Positions 25,956 through 34,606 of a DNA stretch of 64,000 bases are shown here, piece by piece. The notes below the pieces were generated by a model. That model had not been told where the DNA came from, ran no database searches, and saw only the letters and a list, made by a program, of their open reading frames with translations. The position numbers and the translations under genes were made by a program. The stretch spans positions 1 through 64,000 of the forward strand of contig NZ_JABFHF010000006.1 of the NCBI RefSeq assembly GCF_015476655.1. The letters run 5' to 3'. Position 1 is the first letter of the stretch, and every line of letters begins with the position of its first letter. Origin of the DNA: Aquiflexum lacus. GTDB taxonomy: Bacteria > Bacteroidota > Bacteroidia > Cytophagales > Cyclobacteriaceae.

Positions 25956-26624
25956 TTAAAAATGGAAAGAAAATCGAATGGCTCGGAGGGGTATCATTCC
26001 AAAACCCAGACTATTAAGTTTGCTTTTGCTTGCGGCATTAGTGTTAGAATTTGTTTCAGATGTACTAGAATAGAAACTTAAATTAGCTCCGGTTTCTGCT
26101 GAAATTGAGAAATGCTTGGAAAAATGGTATCTCATTCCCAGAAAGCCGATTGTGCCTATGCTGTATGAATTGTCTTTGTTGGTGAAGTCGGTCTGATTTG
26201 TGGATCCAGGCGTATTATTAAAGGATGAACGACTGTAACCTAGATTTAAGTCCGCACCGTAATATCCAATGATTCTAGATTGAATTTGTTTTTGCCACTC
26301 TTTGCCTATAAAAACATTCAGGTTTTGATAATTTCTGTCTACCAAATCGGGATCAGGAGCGGATGTACTATTTTCAGTAGATGCAATATTTGCATTTAAT
26401 TGTGCACCTAATCGAAGAGCAACGTTTTTCCCATTTTTGCTTACATAATGTTGGCGATAGAGGAGACCTGAGGGATAATTCCCTTGGATGATCGGAGCCA
26501 TATCCAAAGAGAGTTCATGCTTGGTTTCAGCATAATCGAAGATCTTATCTTCCGATGTCTCTTGGGCGAATGTACTGAATTGAATTCCGGTTACCAGTAA
26601 TGTGATCAAAAAGCCATTTTTCAT
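25956..26624 (-). CDS. Outer membrane beta-barrel protein
   Basis: Starting at ATG 26624 (222 residues; a longer frame from 26657 only adds residues before the signal peptide), the product has a signal peptide MKNGFLITLLVTGIQFSTFAQ and then alternating aromatic and polar strands ending in ...RAIRFSFHF, with a terminal Phe expected for BAM-dependent barrels. It resembles generic Bacteroidota outer-membrane barrels; no more specific family is recognised. It ends with a gap of 149 bp to the amine oxidase. Confidence 0.78.
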   Translation of the reverse strand: MKNGFLITLLVTGIQFSTFAQETSEDKIFDYAETKHELSLDMAPIIQGNYPSGLLYRQHYVSKNGKNVALRLGAQLNANIASTENSTSAPDPDLVDRNYQNLNVFIGKEWQKQIQSRIIGYYGADLNLGYSRSSFNNTPGSTNQTDFTNKDNSYSIGTIGFLGMRYHFSKHFSISAETGANLSFYSSTSETNSNTNAASKSKLNSLGFGMIPLRAIRFSFHF

Positions 26625-26726
26625 TTTGTTTGGTTTAAGGTGAATGCTTAAAACCATTACGGGAAAAGTATAAAATCAGCTAAAGGATGATTAGTTTATT
26701 TTTTAAACCATTAATTTTCAATGGTT

Positions 26727-27305
26727 TTAATTTTGGCTTGTAAGAAAATTCCTGAACTCTTCTGTATCAAAGTTACTCATACCTTCTTGATAAAAGATGA
26801 TTTCCCCATCGGGACTAACGACCAATGTAGTAGGGATTGATTGACTTTGGAGTGAATTGTTCAATCCATAAGCGGCGTGTACCACCGGGAAAGTAAAGCC
26901 TTTGCCATCGACGTATTTTTTGCTCTTTTCAAAATCTTTATCCAAAGCAATCATCAGAAATTCCAGATCTTCAGTGTCCTTTACTTTCTTGTACATATCA
27001 GAAATATGTGGCATTTCGGCACGACAAGGAGGACACCAAGTGGCCCAAAGGTTGATAAAAACCGTCTTTCCTTGAAAGTCATTCAAGTCCACCATATTTC
27101 CCTGCATATCCACAAACCTCCCATTATAATCAAAAACCTGATTCTCTCTGTCTACCAAAGTGATTTTTGGTTTTTTGATTCCCGTTGCTAAAAGCAAGGA
27201 TTGTACACCACCCATAATTGGAGTAATCAAACCTGTAAAATATAAAAAGGCAAATACTGCAAGCATAATGCCCCAGCTTTTGAATTCTTTCTTCCAATTA
27301 ATCAT
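26727..27305 (-). CDS. TlpA-like thioredoxin family protein (copy 1)
   Basis: The 192-residue protein has an N-terminal membrane anchor (about 11-30) and a periplasmic thioredoxin fold with the active site WCPPC (C91, C94) and the cis-proline segment SIPTTLVVSPDG. TlpA/ResA proteins reduce specific disulfides or deliver electrons to periplasmic partners. A second copy at 28,143-28,724 shares the ends of the sequence closely (FTFPV..., MSNFDTEEFRNFL). It is divergent from the barrel gene at 27,503. Confidence 0.9.
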   Translation of the reverse strand: MINWKKEFKSWGIMLAVFAFLYFTGLITPIMGGVQSLLLATGIKKPKITLVDRENQVFDYNGRFVDMQGNMVDLNDFQGKTVFINLWATWCPPCRAEMPHISDMYKKVKDTEDLEFLMIALDKDFEKSKKYVDGKGFTFPVVHAAYGLNNSLQSQSIPTTLVVSPDGEIIFYQEGMSNFDTEEFRNFLTSQN

Positions 27306-27502
27306 TTTTTCAATTTTCTGTGGTATAACTTAGAATTACAAAATTACTTTTAAAGAAGTATTCCCTATGTGATTTTTAGTACCGGAATTTTTCTGAATTC
27401 CGAAGTACATTCAAAAATTGAATAATTTTCCATTTCCAATTTTGAATTCTAGTACTATTCATTAATTTAGTTATTACTCATTAAATACGAAATTTCAGTG
27501 TT

Positions 27503-28123
27503 ATGAAGAGCTTATTTAAAATATTGTTTTTGTCGCTAAGTATTTTTTTGAGTTCTAATGCATATTCACAGACTTTTGAATTAACACCTGTATCAGGATA
27601 TACTTTTCCTTCAAGTTTTGACATTACAGGGGGAGAAGCTACAATACAAGGGAATATCAATTATGGACTTTTTTTTGGCTACACCACACCGAAAAATAAG
27701 ACTGAATTTGAAATCTCTTATGTTTATTTCGGCTCAGATGCGGTTGCAAGCTCTGATTATTTGGCAGAGGATGTTGTCAGCAGAGCAAATATACATTTTG
27801 TATTGGGGGGCATCAACCAATTAATTGCTGCTTCCAGGAAAACCACATTTTTAGCAGGAGTGAAATTTGGAATTTCTTCCTTGGTATTCTCGGAAGGAAC
27901 CAATACAGACCGCACCAAATTCACTATGGGTATTCAAGGTGGTATGAAACATTATCTCTCCGATAGAGTTGGATTAAGATTGCAAGGCAGTTTGCTGGTT
28001 CCTATCGTGGCAGAAGGGGGAAGTCTTTGGTGGAATCCCCAAACAGGAACAAATATTTCTGGATGGTCGCCATTTGTGCCGGTGAGTTTGAATGGGGGAT
28101 TAATTATCAGAATCTTTCAATAA
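27503..28123 (+). CDS. Outer membrane beta-barrel protein (module copy 1)
   Basis: The 206-residue protein has a signal peptide (MKSLFKILFLSLSIFLSSNAYSQ) and an eight-to-ten-strand-like pattern, ending ...NGGLIIRIFQ. It shares ordered segments with the barrel at 29,103: ELTPVSGYTF / EITPFTGYTF, GIQGGMKHYLSDRVGLRLQGSLLVPI / GINGGMKYFFTDNVGLRLQANLMMPI and SLWWNP / NLWWSP. The two are paralogues. It lies divergent from one TlpA gene and ends 19 bp from the convergent second TlpA gene. Function unknown. Confidence 0.82.
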   Translation: MKSLFKILFLSLSIFLSSNAYSQTFELTPVSGYTFPSSFDITGGEATIQGNINYGLFFGYTTPKNKTEFEISYVYFGSDAVASSDYLAEDVVSRANIHFVLGGINQLIAASRKTTFLAGVKFGISSLVFSEGTNTDRTKFTMGIQGGMKHYLSDRVGLRLQGSLLVPIVAEGGSLWWNPQTGTNISGWSPFVPVSLNGGLIIRIFQ

Positions 28124-28142
28124 AACCCTTTCCAATTCTTTT

Positions 28143-28724
28143 TTATTGAGATAAAAGAAAATTTCTGAATTCTTCCGTATCAAAATTATTCATGCCTTTA
28201 TCGTTAAAAACAATATTTCCCTGTGGACTGACGACAACAGTCATTGGAATTACTTTGGTATGGAGGGAACTGTTCAGTCCTTCATAAGCATGAAAGATGG
28301 GAAACGTGAAATTCTTATTTCCAACATAGGATTTACTTTTTTCGAAATCCTCATCAATGGCAATCATCAGAAATTCTACATCCGGATTATCTTTTAATTT
28401 CTCATAAAGACTATTGATATAAGGCATTTCTGCCCTACAGGGCCCGCACCAAGATGCCCAGATATTGATAAAAAGCGTCTTTCCACTATAATCTTCAAGG
28501 TTTACAGGAATGCCTTCAAATGTCAAGAGTGAACCCTCATAATTAAAGCTAACAATTTCTGACGACGGCGTATTTGCAACTATTTTGGGTTTGATCAATC
28601 CTGTTCCCAATAATTCTATCTTGGTTTTTTGCCTGATTTTTTTCCCGAATTTTGAGGGGTAAACCAAAATGGCAAGGATGCCAAAAAATGCCAATCCAAA
28701 TAAAATAGTTTTTTTATTGATCAT
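28143..28724 (-). CDS. TlpA-like thioredoxin family protein (copy 2)
   Basis: The 193-residue paralogue of the 26.7-kb gene has an N-terminal anchor (about 7-22) and the active site WCGPC (C93, C96), with the cis-Pro segment VIPMTVVVSPQG. The middle differs but the ends NNFDTEEFRNFLLSQ and YEKLKDNPDVEFLMIAIDEDFEKSKSYV match the first copy closely, so they arose by duplication. The WCGPC versus WCPPC difference may alter redox potential. A barrel gene diverges from it at 29,103. Confidence 0.9.
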   Translation of the reverse strand: MINKKTILFGLAFFGILAILVYPSKFGKKIRQKTKIELLGTGLIKPKIVANTPSSEIVSFNYEGSLLTFEGIPVNLEDYSGKTLFINIWASWCGPCRAEMPYINSLYEKLKDNPDVEFLMIAIDEDFEKSKSYVGNKNFTFPIFHAYEGLNSSLHTKVIPMTVVVSPQGNIVFNDKGMNNFDTEEFRNFLLSQ

Positions 28725-29102
28725 TTGATTGTGTGGTAATGGGTAGTGGTTTTATTTCCATTTTTTAGAATGAATTCAAAAATACAAAATGTATGGCATT
28801 AAGCATTGTAACAAATACTACTTAAGAATTTTTTTAACAAAATGATAATTATGAAAAGAGAGAAATAAAAAAGTGTAAGGGATGGAAATGTAAGATTGAT
28901 AGCCTACAAATCGGTACTGTCCATGATAAAATAATCCTAAATAAATATATTATTGAACACTCAAAAAAACCATTTATTGTTAATAAAATAAATTGAAGGA
29001 AGGTGTAATCAATAATTTTTTAAATTTTATTTTGAATTATTTAATTATTAACAAACTATTGCAATATTTACCGATATTTTCAACTTCTTTAATTCTTTCA
29101 AA
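28725..29102. promoter_or_regulatory. Divergent AT-rich intergenic region in the TlpA/barrel module
   Basis: This 378-bp region separates the second TlpA gene (minus strand) from the second barrel gene (plus strand) and must contain both promoters. It is very AT-rich and has no ORF. I cannot assign a convincing TTG/TAnnTTTG pair. The equivalent region of the first module (27,306-27,502) is 197 bp. Confidence 0.4.
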
Positions 29103-29720
29103 ATGAAAAAAATAATATTGATTCCGGTTCTGATTTTGGTATCCCTCTTTGAAGTCAGCGCCCAATCTATTGAAATCACCCCTTTTACAGGATATACTTT
29201 CGATCACGGATTTCCTATTTTTGGTGGCAGAGCCCGATTAGGTGGTGGGCAAACGGTCGGCGGTATGCTTGGGTTTGGTCTGAATGATTTGGCGGAAGTA
29301 GAGCTTTTGTACAGTTATCAGGCTGGAATTGGCACAGCCAATTCCAGCCAATTGAATGGTCCTGTACGGGAACGTATACAAGCCCACTATGCGATGATCG
29401 GTTATAATAGGCTGTTTCCAACTTCCAGTCAAATGGCTTTTTTCAGTGGATTAAAAGTAGGTACAGGCACCTTGGCATCTACTGACAACACTTTCAATAA
29501 CATCACACGGTTTACTGTAGGTATCAACGGTGGTATGAAGTATTTCTTTACCGATAATGTGGGATTGAGGCTTCAAGCCAACTTGATGATGCCTATTTCC
29601 AACGTGGGCGCAAACCTTTGGTGGAGTCCGGGAGGTGGTACCCAGGTAGGTGTAGGCGGTTTTTCATCCGTCATCCAATTTGGATTTACTGGAGCAGTGG
29701 TAATCAGATTGCCTAGGTAA
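29103..29720 (+). CDS. Outer membrane beta-barrel protein (module copy 2)
   Basis: The 205-residue paralogue of the 27.5-kb barrel has a signal peptide (MKKIILIPVLILVSLFEVSAQ) and similar strand order, with GLKVGTGTLAS, FTVGINGGMKYFFTDNVGLRLQ and a final VVIRLPR. The divergent TlpA-like gene upstream mirrors the first module. It ends with a terminator 27 bp after the stop. Role unknown; an 8- or 10-stranded outer-membrane barrel is expected. Confidence 0.82.
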   Translation: MKKIILIPVLILVSLFEVSAQSIEITPFTGYTFDHGFPIFGGRARLGGGQTVGGMLGFGLNDLAEVELLYSYQAGIGTANSSQLNGPVRERIQAHYAMIGYNRLFPTSSQMAFFSGLKVGTGTLASTDNTFNNITRFTVGINGGMKYFFTDNVGLRLQANLMMPISNVGANLWWSPGGGTQVGVGGFSSVIQFGFTGAVVIRLPR

Positions 29721-29746
29721 TCACAAAATCAAATATAAATTAATGG

Positions 29747-29776
29747 GCCTGCGAATAAAATTTGCAGGCTTTTTTT
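29747..29776 (+). terminator. Terminator after the second barrel gene
   Basis: Arms GCCTGC (29747-29752) / GCAGGC (29764-29769) extended by GAA/TTT give a 9-bp stem, followed by seven T. Confidence 0.85.
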
Positions 29777-29892
29777 ATGATTTTTTTCACGAAGAGTATC
29801 AGATTTTTAACCAGCAATGATTTAGATATATTGACCAAAACTTGGCACGGCTTTTAAAAGCTTGCTACTTTGCGCCCTCAAATTAACATCAA

Positions 29893-32142
29893 ATGGATAT
29901 CAATCATTTTGTCAAAATAGCCGGGGAACTGGGCATCAAAGTCAAGCAGGTCACAGATACTATCGAATTGTTGGATGGAGGAGCGACTGTTCCCTTTATT
30001 TCAAGATATAGGAAAGAGGTAACGGGAAGTCTGGATGAAGTGCAGGTAGCTGCCATCCGTGACAGGACCCAGCAGTTGCGGGATTTGGAAAAGAGGAAAG
30101 AAGCCATCCTGAAATCCATCGAAGAACAAGGTAAATTAACTCCTGAATTAAAAGATAAAATCAGTAAAGCTGAAACTATGTCCCTTTTGGAGGATTTGTA
30201 TTTGCCCTACAAACCCAAAAGAAGGACAAAAGCAACTGTTGCCAGAGAGAAGGGACTGGAACCTCTGGCAACAAAGGTTTTTGACCAGGTGTCTTTCGAT
30301 ATTGAAACAGAAGCAGCGCAATATATTGATGCGGAAAAGGAAGTCAATTCCGTGGAAGAGGCTCTACAGGGTGCAAGGGATATTATTGCCGAATGGATCA
30401 ATGAAAATGTGGAGTTGAGGAAAAAAATGCGTGAGCTTTTTATCAACGAAGGCCAATTTGTTTCCAAAGTCTTGCCTGGAAAAGAAGCAGAAGCCATCAA
30501 GTATAAGGATTATTTTGATTGGACAGAATCGGTAAAGACGGCACCCTCCCATAGGGTGTTGGCCATGAGAAGAGGGGAGAAAGAACTGTTTTTGATGTTG
30601 GATACCAGTCCGGATGAAATCTCAGCCATTACCTTGATGGAGAAAACGGTATTGGAAAATGCTGCCAATGCATCGGTTGAACAGGTTCGTATGGCTATCA
30701 AAGATTGTTATAAGAGGTTATTAAAACCATCAATGGAAACAGAGGTCCGGCTTTTTACCAAAAAGAAGGCAGATGAAGAGGCTATCAAGGTATTTGCTGA
30801 TAACCTAAGACAGTTATTGTTGGCCGCACCTTTAGGAGAAAAAGCGGTATTGGCCATTGATCCGGGTTTCAGGACAGGTTGTAAGACTGTCTGCCTTGGT
30901 CAACAAGGACAATTATTGAGTTACGATGCCATCTATCCCAATGAACCCCAAAAGCGAATTGCCGAAGCAGCAGCTACCATCAGAAGTTTAGTAGAAAAAC
31001 ACAAGGTGGAGGCCATTGCCATAGGAAACGGAACAGCTAGCAGGGAAACCGAGTCATTTGTCAAATCCCTTGGATTGCCCAAGAATGTGATCGTGACCAT
31101 GGTCAATGAAAGCGGCGCGTCCATTTATTCGGCATCAGATGTGGCAAGGGAGGAATTCCCTGATTATGACCTGACTGTCAGGGGTGCTGTTTCAATCGGC
31201 AGGAGATTGATGGATCCTTTGGCTGAACTTGTTAAGATTGATCCTAAGTCTATAGGAGTTGGTCAATATCAGCATGATGTAGATCAAGGAGCCTTGAAAA
31301 ATTCATTGGATGACACCGTCATGAGCTGTGTGAATGGAGTAGGGGTAGAAGTGAATACCGCTTCCAAACAGCTTTTGACTTATGTATCGGGATTGGGGCC
31401 GGTATTGGCACAGAATATTGTCAGTTACAGGAATGAAAACGGACCTTTCAAAAGCAGGAATGAAATCAAAAAAGTACCCAGGTTAGGGGACAAGGCTTTT
31501 GAACAGGCCGCAGGATTTTTAAGGATCAGAAATGCCAAAAATCCCTTAGATGCAAGTGCCGTCCATCCAGAGCGCTATGAATTGTTGGAGAAAATGGCAA
31601 AGGATATCGGTGCCAAAGTGAATGATTTGATGAGTTCGGAGGAACTGAGGTCAAAAATCATCCTGAAAAATTATATTTCTGAAACTGTTGGTCTTCCTAC
31701 GCTTCAGGATATCATGGAGGAAATCTCCAAACCGGGAAGAGACCCAAGGGAAACTTTTGAGATTTTCAGCTTTCAGGATGGAGTCAATGAAATGAGGGAT
31801 TTGAAAGTGGGGATGAAGCTTCCCGGGATTGTCACTAACATCACCAAATTCGGAGCCTTCGTGGATATCGGAGTACATCAGGATGGATTGGTTCATTTAA
31901 GCCATTTGGCGGATAAGTTTGTAACCGACCCTTCCCAAGTTGTATCCGTCAACCAAAAAGTACAGGTTACGGTCACGGAAGTGGATATCCCAAGGAAGAG
32001 GATTGCATTGAGCATGAAGTCTGACCCATTTGCAGAAAGGGGAAAATTCACTCCAAAAGAAAAAAAGAAGAAAGAAGAACCCGAAGCAGAAGGTGATATG
32101 GCGGCGAAGTTGGCAATGTTGAAGGGGAGGTTTGGGAAGTGA
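29893..32142 (+). CDS. tex: Tex family RNA-binding protein
   Basis: The 749-residue protein is a full-length Tex (toxin expression / Spt6-like) factor. It has the helical N-terminus, the YqgF-like nuclease fold (LAIDPGFRTGCKTVCL), the helix-hairpin-helix block (YVSGLGPVLAQNIVSYRNENGPFKSR) and a C-terminal S1 domain (about residues 640-715, VGMKLPGIVTNITKFGAFVDIGVHQDGLVHLS). Tex proteins bind nucleic acids and affect transcription or RNA turnover. The basic KKKKEE tail is ordinary for the family. The stop codon TGA runs directly into a CAGT microrepeat. Confidence 0.96.
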   Translation: MDINHFVKIAGELGIKVKQVTDTIELLDGGATVPFISRYRKEVTGSLDEVQVAAIRDRTQQLRDLEKRKEAILKSIEEQGKLTPELKDKISKAETMSLLEDLYLPYKPKRRTKATVAREKGLEPLATKVFDQVSFDIETEAAQYIDAEKEVNSVEEALQGARDIIAEWINENVELRKKMRELFINEGQFVSKVLPGKEAEAIKYKDYFDWTESVKTAPSHRVLAMRRGEKELFLMLDTSPDEISAITLMEKTVLENAANASVEQVRMAIKDCYKRLLKPSMETEVRLFTKKKADEEAIKVFADNLRQLLLAAPLGEKAVLAIDPGFRTGCKTVCLGQQGQLLSYDAIYPNEPQKRIAEAAATIRSLVEKHKVEAIAIGNGTASRETESFVKSLGLPKNVIVTMVNESGASIYSASDVAREEFPDYDLTVRGAVSIGRRLMDPLAELVKIDPKSIGVGQYQHDVDQGALKNSLDDTVMSCVNGVGVEVNTASKQLLTYVSGLGPVLAQNIVSYRNENGPFKSRNEIKKVPRLGDKAFEQAAGFLRIRNAKNPLDASAVHPERYELLEKMAKDIGAKVNDLMSSEELRSKIILKNYISETVGLPTLQDIMEEISKPGRDPRETFEIFSFQDGVNEMRDLKVGMKLPGIVTNITKFGAFVDIGVHQDGLVHLSHLADKFVTDPSQVVSVNQKVQVTVTEVDIPRKRIALSMKSDPFAERGKFTPKEKKKKEEPEAEGDMAAKLAMLKGRFGK

Positions 32143-32225
32143 TCAGTGTTTAGTTTCATTTGGCAGTGTTCAGTTCCCAGTAGGCAGTGATCAGTTTTTC
32201 AGCGGTCAGTAGGCTGTGTTTAGTT
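32138..32225 (+). repeat. Degenerate CAGT microrepeat array after tex
   Basis: Words ATCAGTGTTTAG, GGCAGTGTTCAGT, CCCAGTAGGCAGT, GGTCAGTAGGCTGT follow the tex stop in tex orientation. The rest of the gap to the HicA start (32226-32372) is unique sequence with no ORF. Confidence 0.8.
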
Positions 32226-32372
32226 TTGCTCAGAAGTAGTTCACTAAGTTGTTAAGTATAAGGTTCATTGTGGTCAAGGTATTTTGAAAAGGAGGTTGGT
32301 GTCAAGACTTACTATGGTTAGATTAGAAAAAAAATTCTTGGAAAATGCAACCAAATATAGTTACTTTGGGTT

Positions 32373-32615
32373 GTGACAAAGATAGAAAAACTGATTGAAA
32401 GGTTTTTAGGCAATCCATCCGACTTTCATTATGATGAGATGGTTAAGCTACTTAAGCACTTTGGTTTTGAGGAGGTAAAAAAAGGAAAAACCTCTGGGTC
32501 AAGGGTAAGGTTCGAGAATAGGGAAGGTGTTCCATTAATGCTCCACAAACCGCATCCAAGTGGGATCATGAAAAAATACCAAATGAAACAGGTCAGGGAA
32601 ATATTGGGATTATGA
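32373..32615 (+). CDS. hicA: HicA-type toxin (mRNA interferase)
   Basis: The 80-residue protein starts at GTG 32373 and is HicA-like: a double-stranded-RNA-binding-fold protein that acts on mRNA, neutralised by HicB. The conserved core is the KHFGFEEVKKGKTSGSRVRFEN segment followed by PLMLHKPHPSGIMKKYQMKQVREIL, with the candidate catalytic His residues H58 and H61. The gene overlaps hicB by four bases (ATGA), the classic toxin-antitoxin arrangement. Confidence 0.87.
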   Translation: MTKIEKLIERFLGNPSDFHYDEMVKLLKHFGFEEVKKGKTSGSRVRFENREGVPLMLHKPHPSGIMKKYQMKQVREILGL

Positions 32616-32953
32616 AATATTTGGAATATAAAGGTTATACGGGCAGCATTGAATACAGCGCTGAGGATAATTTACTCTATGGAAAAGTTCTGGGAATTAA
32701 CGGATTGATCTCCTTTGAGGGTGAAACTGGAAAACTGCTGGAAGAAGATTTCAAGAATGCAATAGATACTTATTTGTCAGATTTCAAAGAAGAAGGAAAA
32801 ACGCCGGAAAAACCATTTAAAGGCAGTTTCAATGTTCGGATTCCAGCATCGCTACACCAAAAGGCGGCACTTTTGGCTATGGAAGCCAAAACCTCCTTAA
32901 ACAGTTTTGTAGCGGAGGCGATCAGATCCCAAATTGGCAAAGACTTTGTGTGA
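32612..32953 (+). CDS. hicB: HicB-type antitoxin with RHH C-terminus
   Basis: The 113-residue partner has the HicB N-terminal partial RNase-H-like domain (MKYLEYKGYTGSIEYSAEDNLLYGKVLGINGLISFEG) and a C-terminal Arc/MetJ ribbon-helix-helix DNA-binding segment (SFNVRIPASLHQKAALLAMEAKTSLNSFVAEAIRSQI). It should bind HicA and autoregulate the operon. The four-base overlap ties the two. Confidence 0.9.
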   Translation: MKYLEYKGYTGSIEYSAEDNLLYGKVLGINGLISFEGETGKLLEEDFKNAIDTYLSDFKEEGKTPEKPFKGSFNVRIPASLHQKAALLAMEAKTSLNSFVAEAIRSQIGKDFV

Positions 32954-33137
32954 AAGTTGAGAGGATGCAGACCTAATTAAAGGTATTTTTCAAATGAGTG
33001 AAGTTTGACTTAGGTTTTTGACGTTTATCCAGAAGGATAGAAAGGTTGTAAGAACTTGTCCGCCGTGGCGGATTGTAAAATTGAAAAATTGGCTTCCAGT
33101 ATTGGAAGTCTATTTTTATATCCATATCCCTATAAAT

Positions 33138-33222
33138 CCATAAAAGTAGCTACTTTTATGGAATACGATCCACAAAAGTAGCTACTTTTATGGAGTATGA
33201 TCCACAAAAGTTGGTATATTTG
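33138..33222 (+). promoter_or_regulatory. Two AAAAGTAGCTACTTTT palindromes and -7 box upstream of the AAA ATPase gene
   Basis: The perfect 16-bp palindrome AAAAGTAGCTACTTTT occurs at 33142-33157, where flanking CCAT/ATGG extend it to 24 bp (33138-33161), and again at 33174-33189. The centres are 32 bp apart, about three helical turns. Each is followed by ATGGA-TA-GATCCACAAAAG, so the unit is a direct duplication. The -7 box TATATTTG is at 33215-33222, which would put transcription start near 33229 and make the palindromes an upstream operator. No protein is known to bind it. Confidence 0.6.
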
Positions 33223-33261
33223 AATCAATTAAAATTGATTAACTATCAAAACCTATTGATC

Positions 33262-34383
33262 ATGGAGATAGCAAGATTACAAAAAAAGTGGATAAAGGAT
33301 AAGCTTTATAAGAGAAAAGTCATTATCGTTATTGGTCCAAGACAGGTTGGTAAAACAACTTTGATCAATGAAATTTTGAAATCCGAAAACTATTTGTTTT
33401 TAGATGGGGATGATCCAACTATTAGAGAACTTCTAAATTCTCCAAATACTGAACAGTTGAGAGGTATTTTGGGAAATTATCCGTTGGTTTTTGTTGATGA
33501 GGCCCAAAGGATAAAAGACATTGGTATTACGCTCAAAATAATACACGACAGGTTCAATGATGTTCAGGTCTTGGTAAGCGGTTCGTCATCTTTTGAACTT
33601 TCAGGATTGACCCAAGAGCCGCTTACAGGAAGAAAGTGGACATGTTTTTTATATCCAATCAGTTGGCAAGAGTGGGAAAAACATGCAGGATTTGTAAGGG
33701 CTGAGCAAAGTCTTGAAGAAAGACTCGTATTTGGAATGTATCCGGAGATTCTGACCAATGTTGCCGAGCAAAAGGAATTGCTTTTGGAGCTTTCCGAAAG
33801 CTATCTTTATAAGGATATTTTTTCTTTGGGACTTATCAAGAAGCCTGATGCCATTCATCGGTTGTTACAAGCATTGGCCTATCAGGTGGGAAATGAGGTT
33901 TCATTTAATAAACTCAGCAATCTTTTGAAAATCGATGTCAAAACCGTTATCAGTTATATAGAATTGCTTGAACAGGCATTTGTGATTTTTAGGTTGGGGA
34001 CATTCAGCAGAAACCTGCGAAATGAAATTAAAACAAACAAAAAAATCTATTTTTATGACAATGGGGTGAGAAATGCTTTGATAAATAATTTTTCGCCTGT
34101 TTCACTCAGAAATGACATTGGAGCACTTTGGGAGAATTTCCTGATCAGTGAAAGGGTGAAGTTTTTGGAATACCACCATTTGAACAGGGAGATTTTTTTC
34201 TGGAGAACCAAATTCCAACAGGAAGTTGATTTTGTAGAAACATTTGATGGGAAGGTTCTAGGATTTGAATTCAAATGGAATCCCAAACAAAAAGTAAATT
34301 TTCCCGCTTCGTTTGTTGAATCGTATAAAGCCAAGACCAAAGTCATCCATCGGGACAATTTCAGGGAATTTGTGATGGTTTGA
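33262..34383 (+). CDS. AAA ATPase with DUF4143 domain
   Basis: From ATG 33262 the product is 373 residues; the longer frame from 33190 would begin inside the duplicated palindrome region, upstream of the likely transcription start. Walker A GPRQVGKTT (25-33), Walker B LVFVDEAQ (75-82) and the C-terminal DUF4143 domain (EQAFVIFRLGTFSRNLRNEIKTNKKIYFYDNGVRNALI... ALWENFLISER... FFWRTKFQQEVDFVE) define the ATP-binding AAA_14/DUF4143 family. Such proteins are widespread, often near toxin-antitoxin systems or mobile regions, with unknown role. Confidence 0.92.
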   Translation: MEIARLQKKWIKDKLYKRKVIIVIGPRQVGKTTLINEILKSENYLFLDGDDPTIRELLNSPNTEQLRGILGNYPLVFVDEAQRIKDIGITLKIIHDRFNDVQVLVSGSSSFELSGLTQEPLTGRKWTCFLYPISWQEWEKHAGFVRAEQSLEERLVFGMYPEILTNVAEQKELLLELSESYLYKDIFSLGLIKKPDAIHRLLQALAYQVGNEVSFNKLSNLLKIDVKTVISYIELLEQAFVIFRLGTFSRNLRNEIKTNKKIYFYDNGVRNALINNFSPVSLRNDIGALWENFLISERVKFLEYHHLNREIFFWRTKFQQEVDFVETFDGKVLGFEFKWNPKQKVNFPASFVESYKAKTKVIHRDNFREFVMV

Positions 34384-34606
34384 AAAAGACACAAGATTTA
34401 AGACATAAGATTGTAGGTATTATTTTATAGATTAATCAATTTTCCAATTTTAAAATCTTCCAATTCAATCCCCACTTCCAAACTCCCAACTTCCCTACTT
34501 CCAACTTTTCCAGACAGTATACGTCACAATAATGTTAATTTTACAAACATCTATATGTTATTTAAAATAACCTTTTTATATTAGCTCCTGTTAAACAGCA
34601 ATAAAC
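34384..34606 (+). promoter_or_regulatory. Gap with microrepeats and a palindrome upstream of the small-protein/S24 operon
   Basis: The first part (34384-34425) has AAGATTTAAGACATAAGATTG-like words, and 34480-34512 has repeated CTTCCAACTTCC words. Further on, GTTATTTAAAATAAC (34557-34571) is a perfect 15-bp inverted repeat with one central base, 36 bp before the first ATG at 34607. Nearby ATGTT...AACAT arms (34532-34550) may be a second site. An operator for the S24 repressor encoded by the same operon is plausible (inference). Confidence 0.5.

Noticed and set aside
33190-33261. ATG 33190 as start of the AAA ATPase
   Set aside because: It lies inside the duplicated palindrome, upstream of the TATATTTG box, and the protein family starts at MEIARLQKKW.
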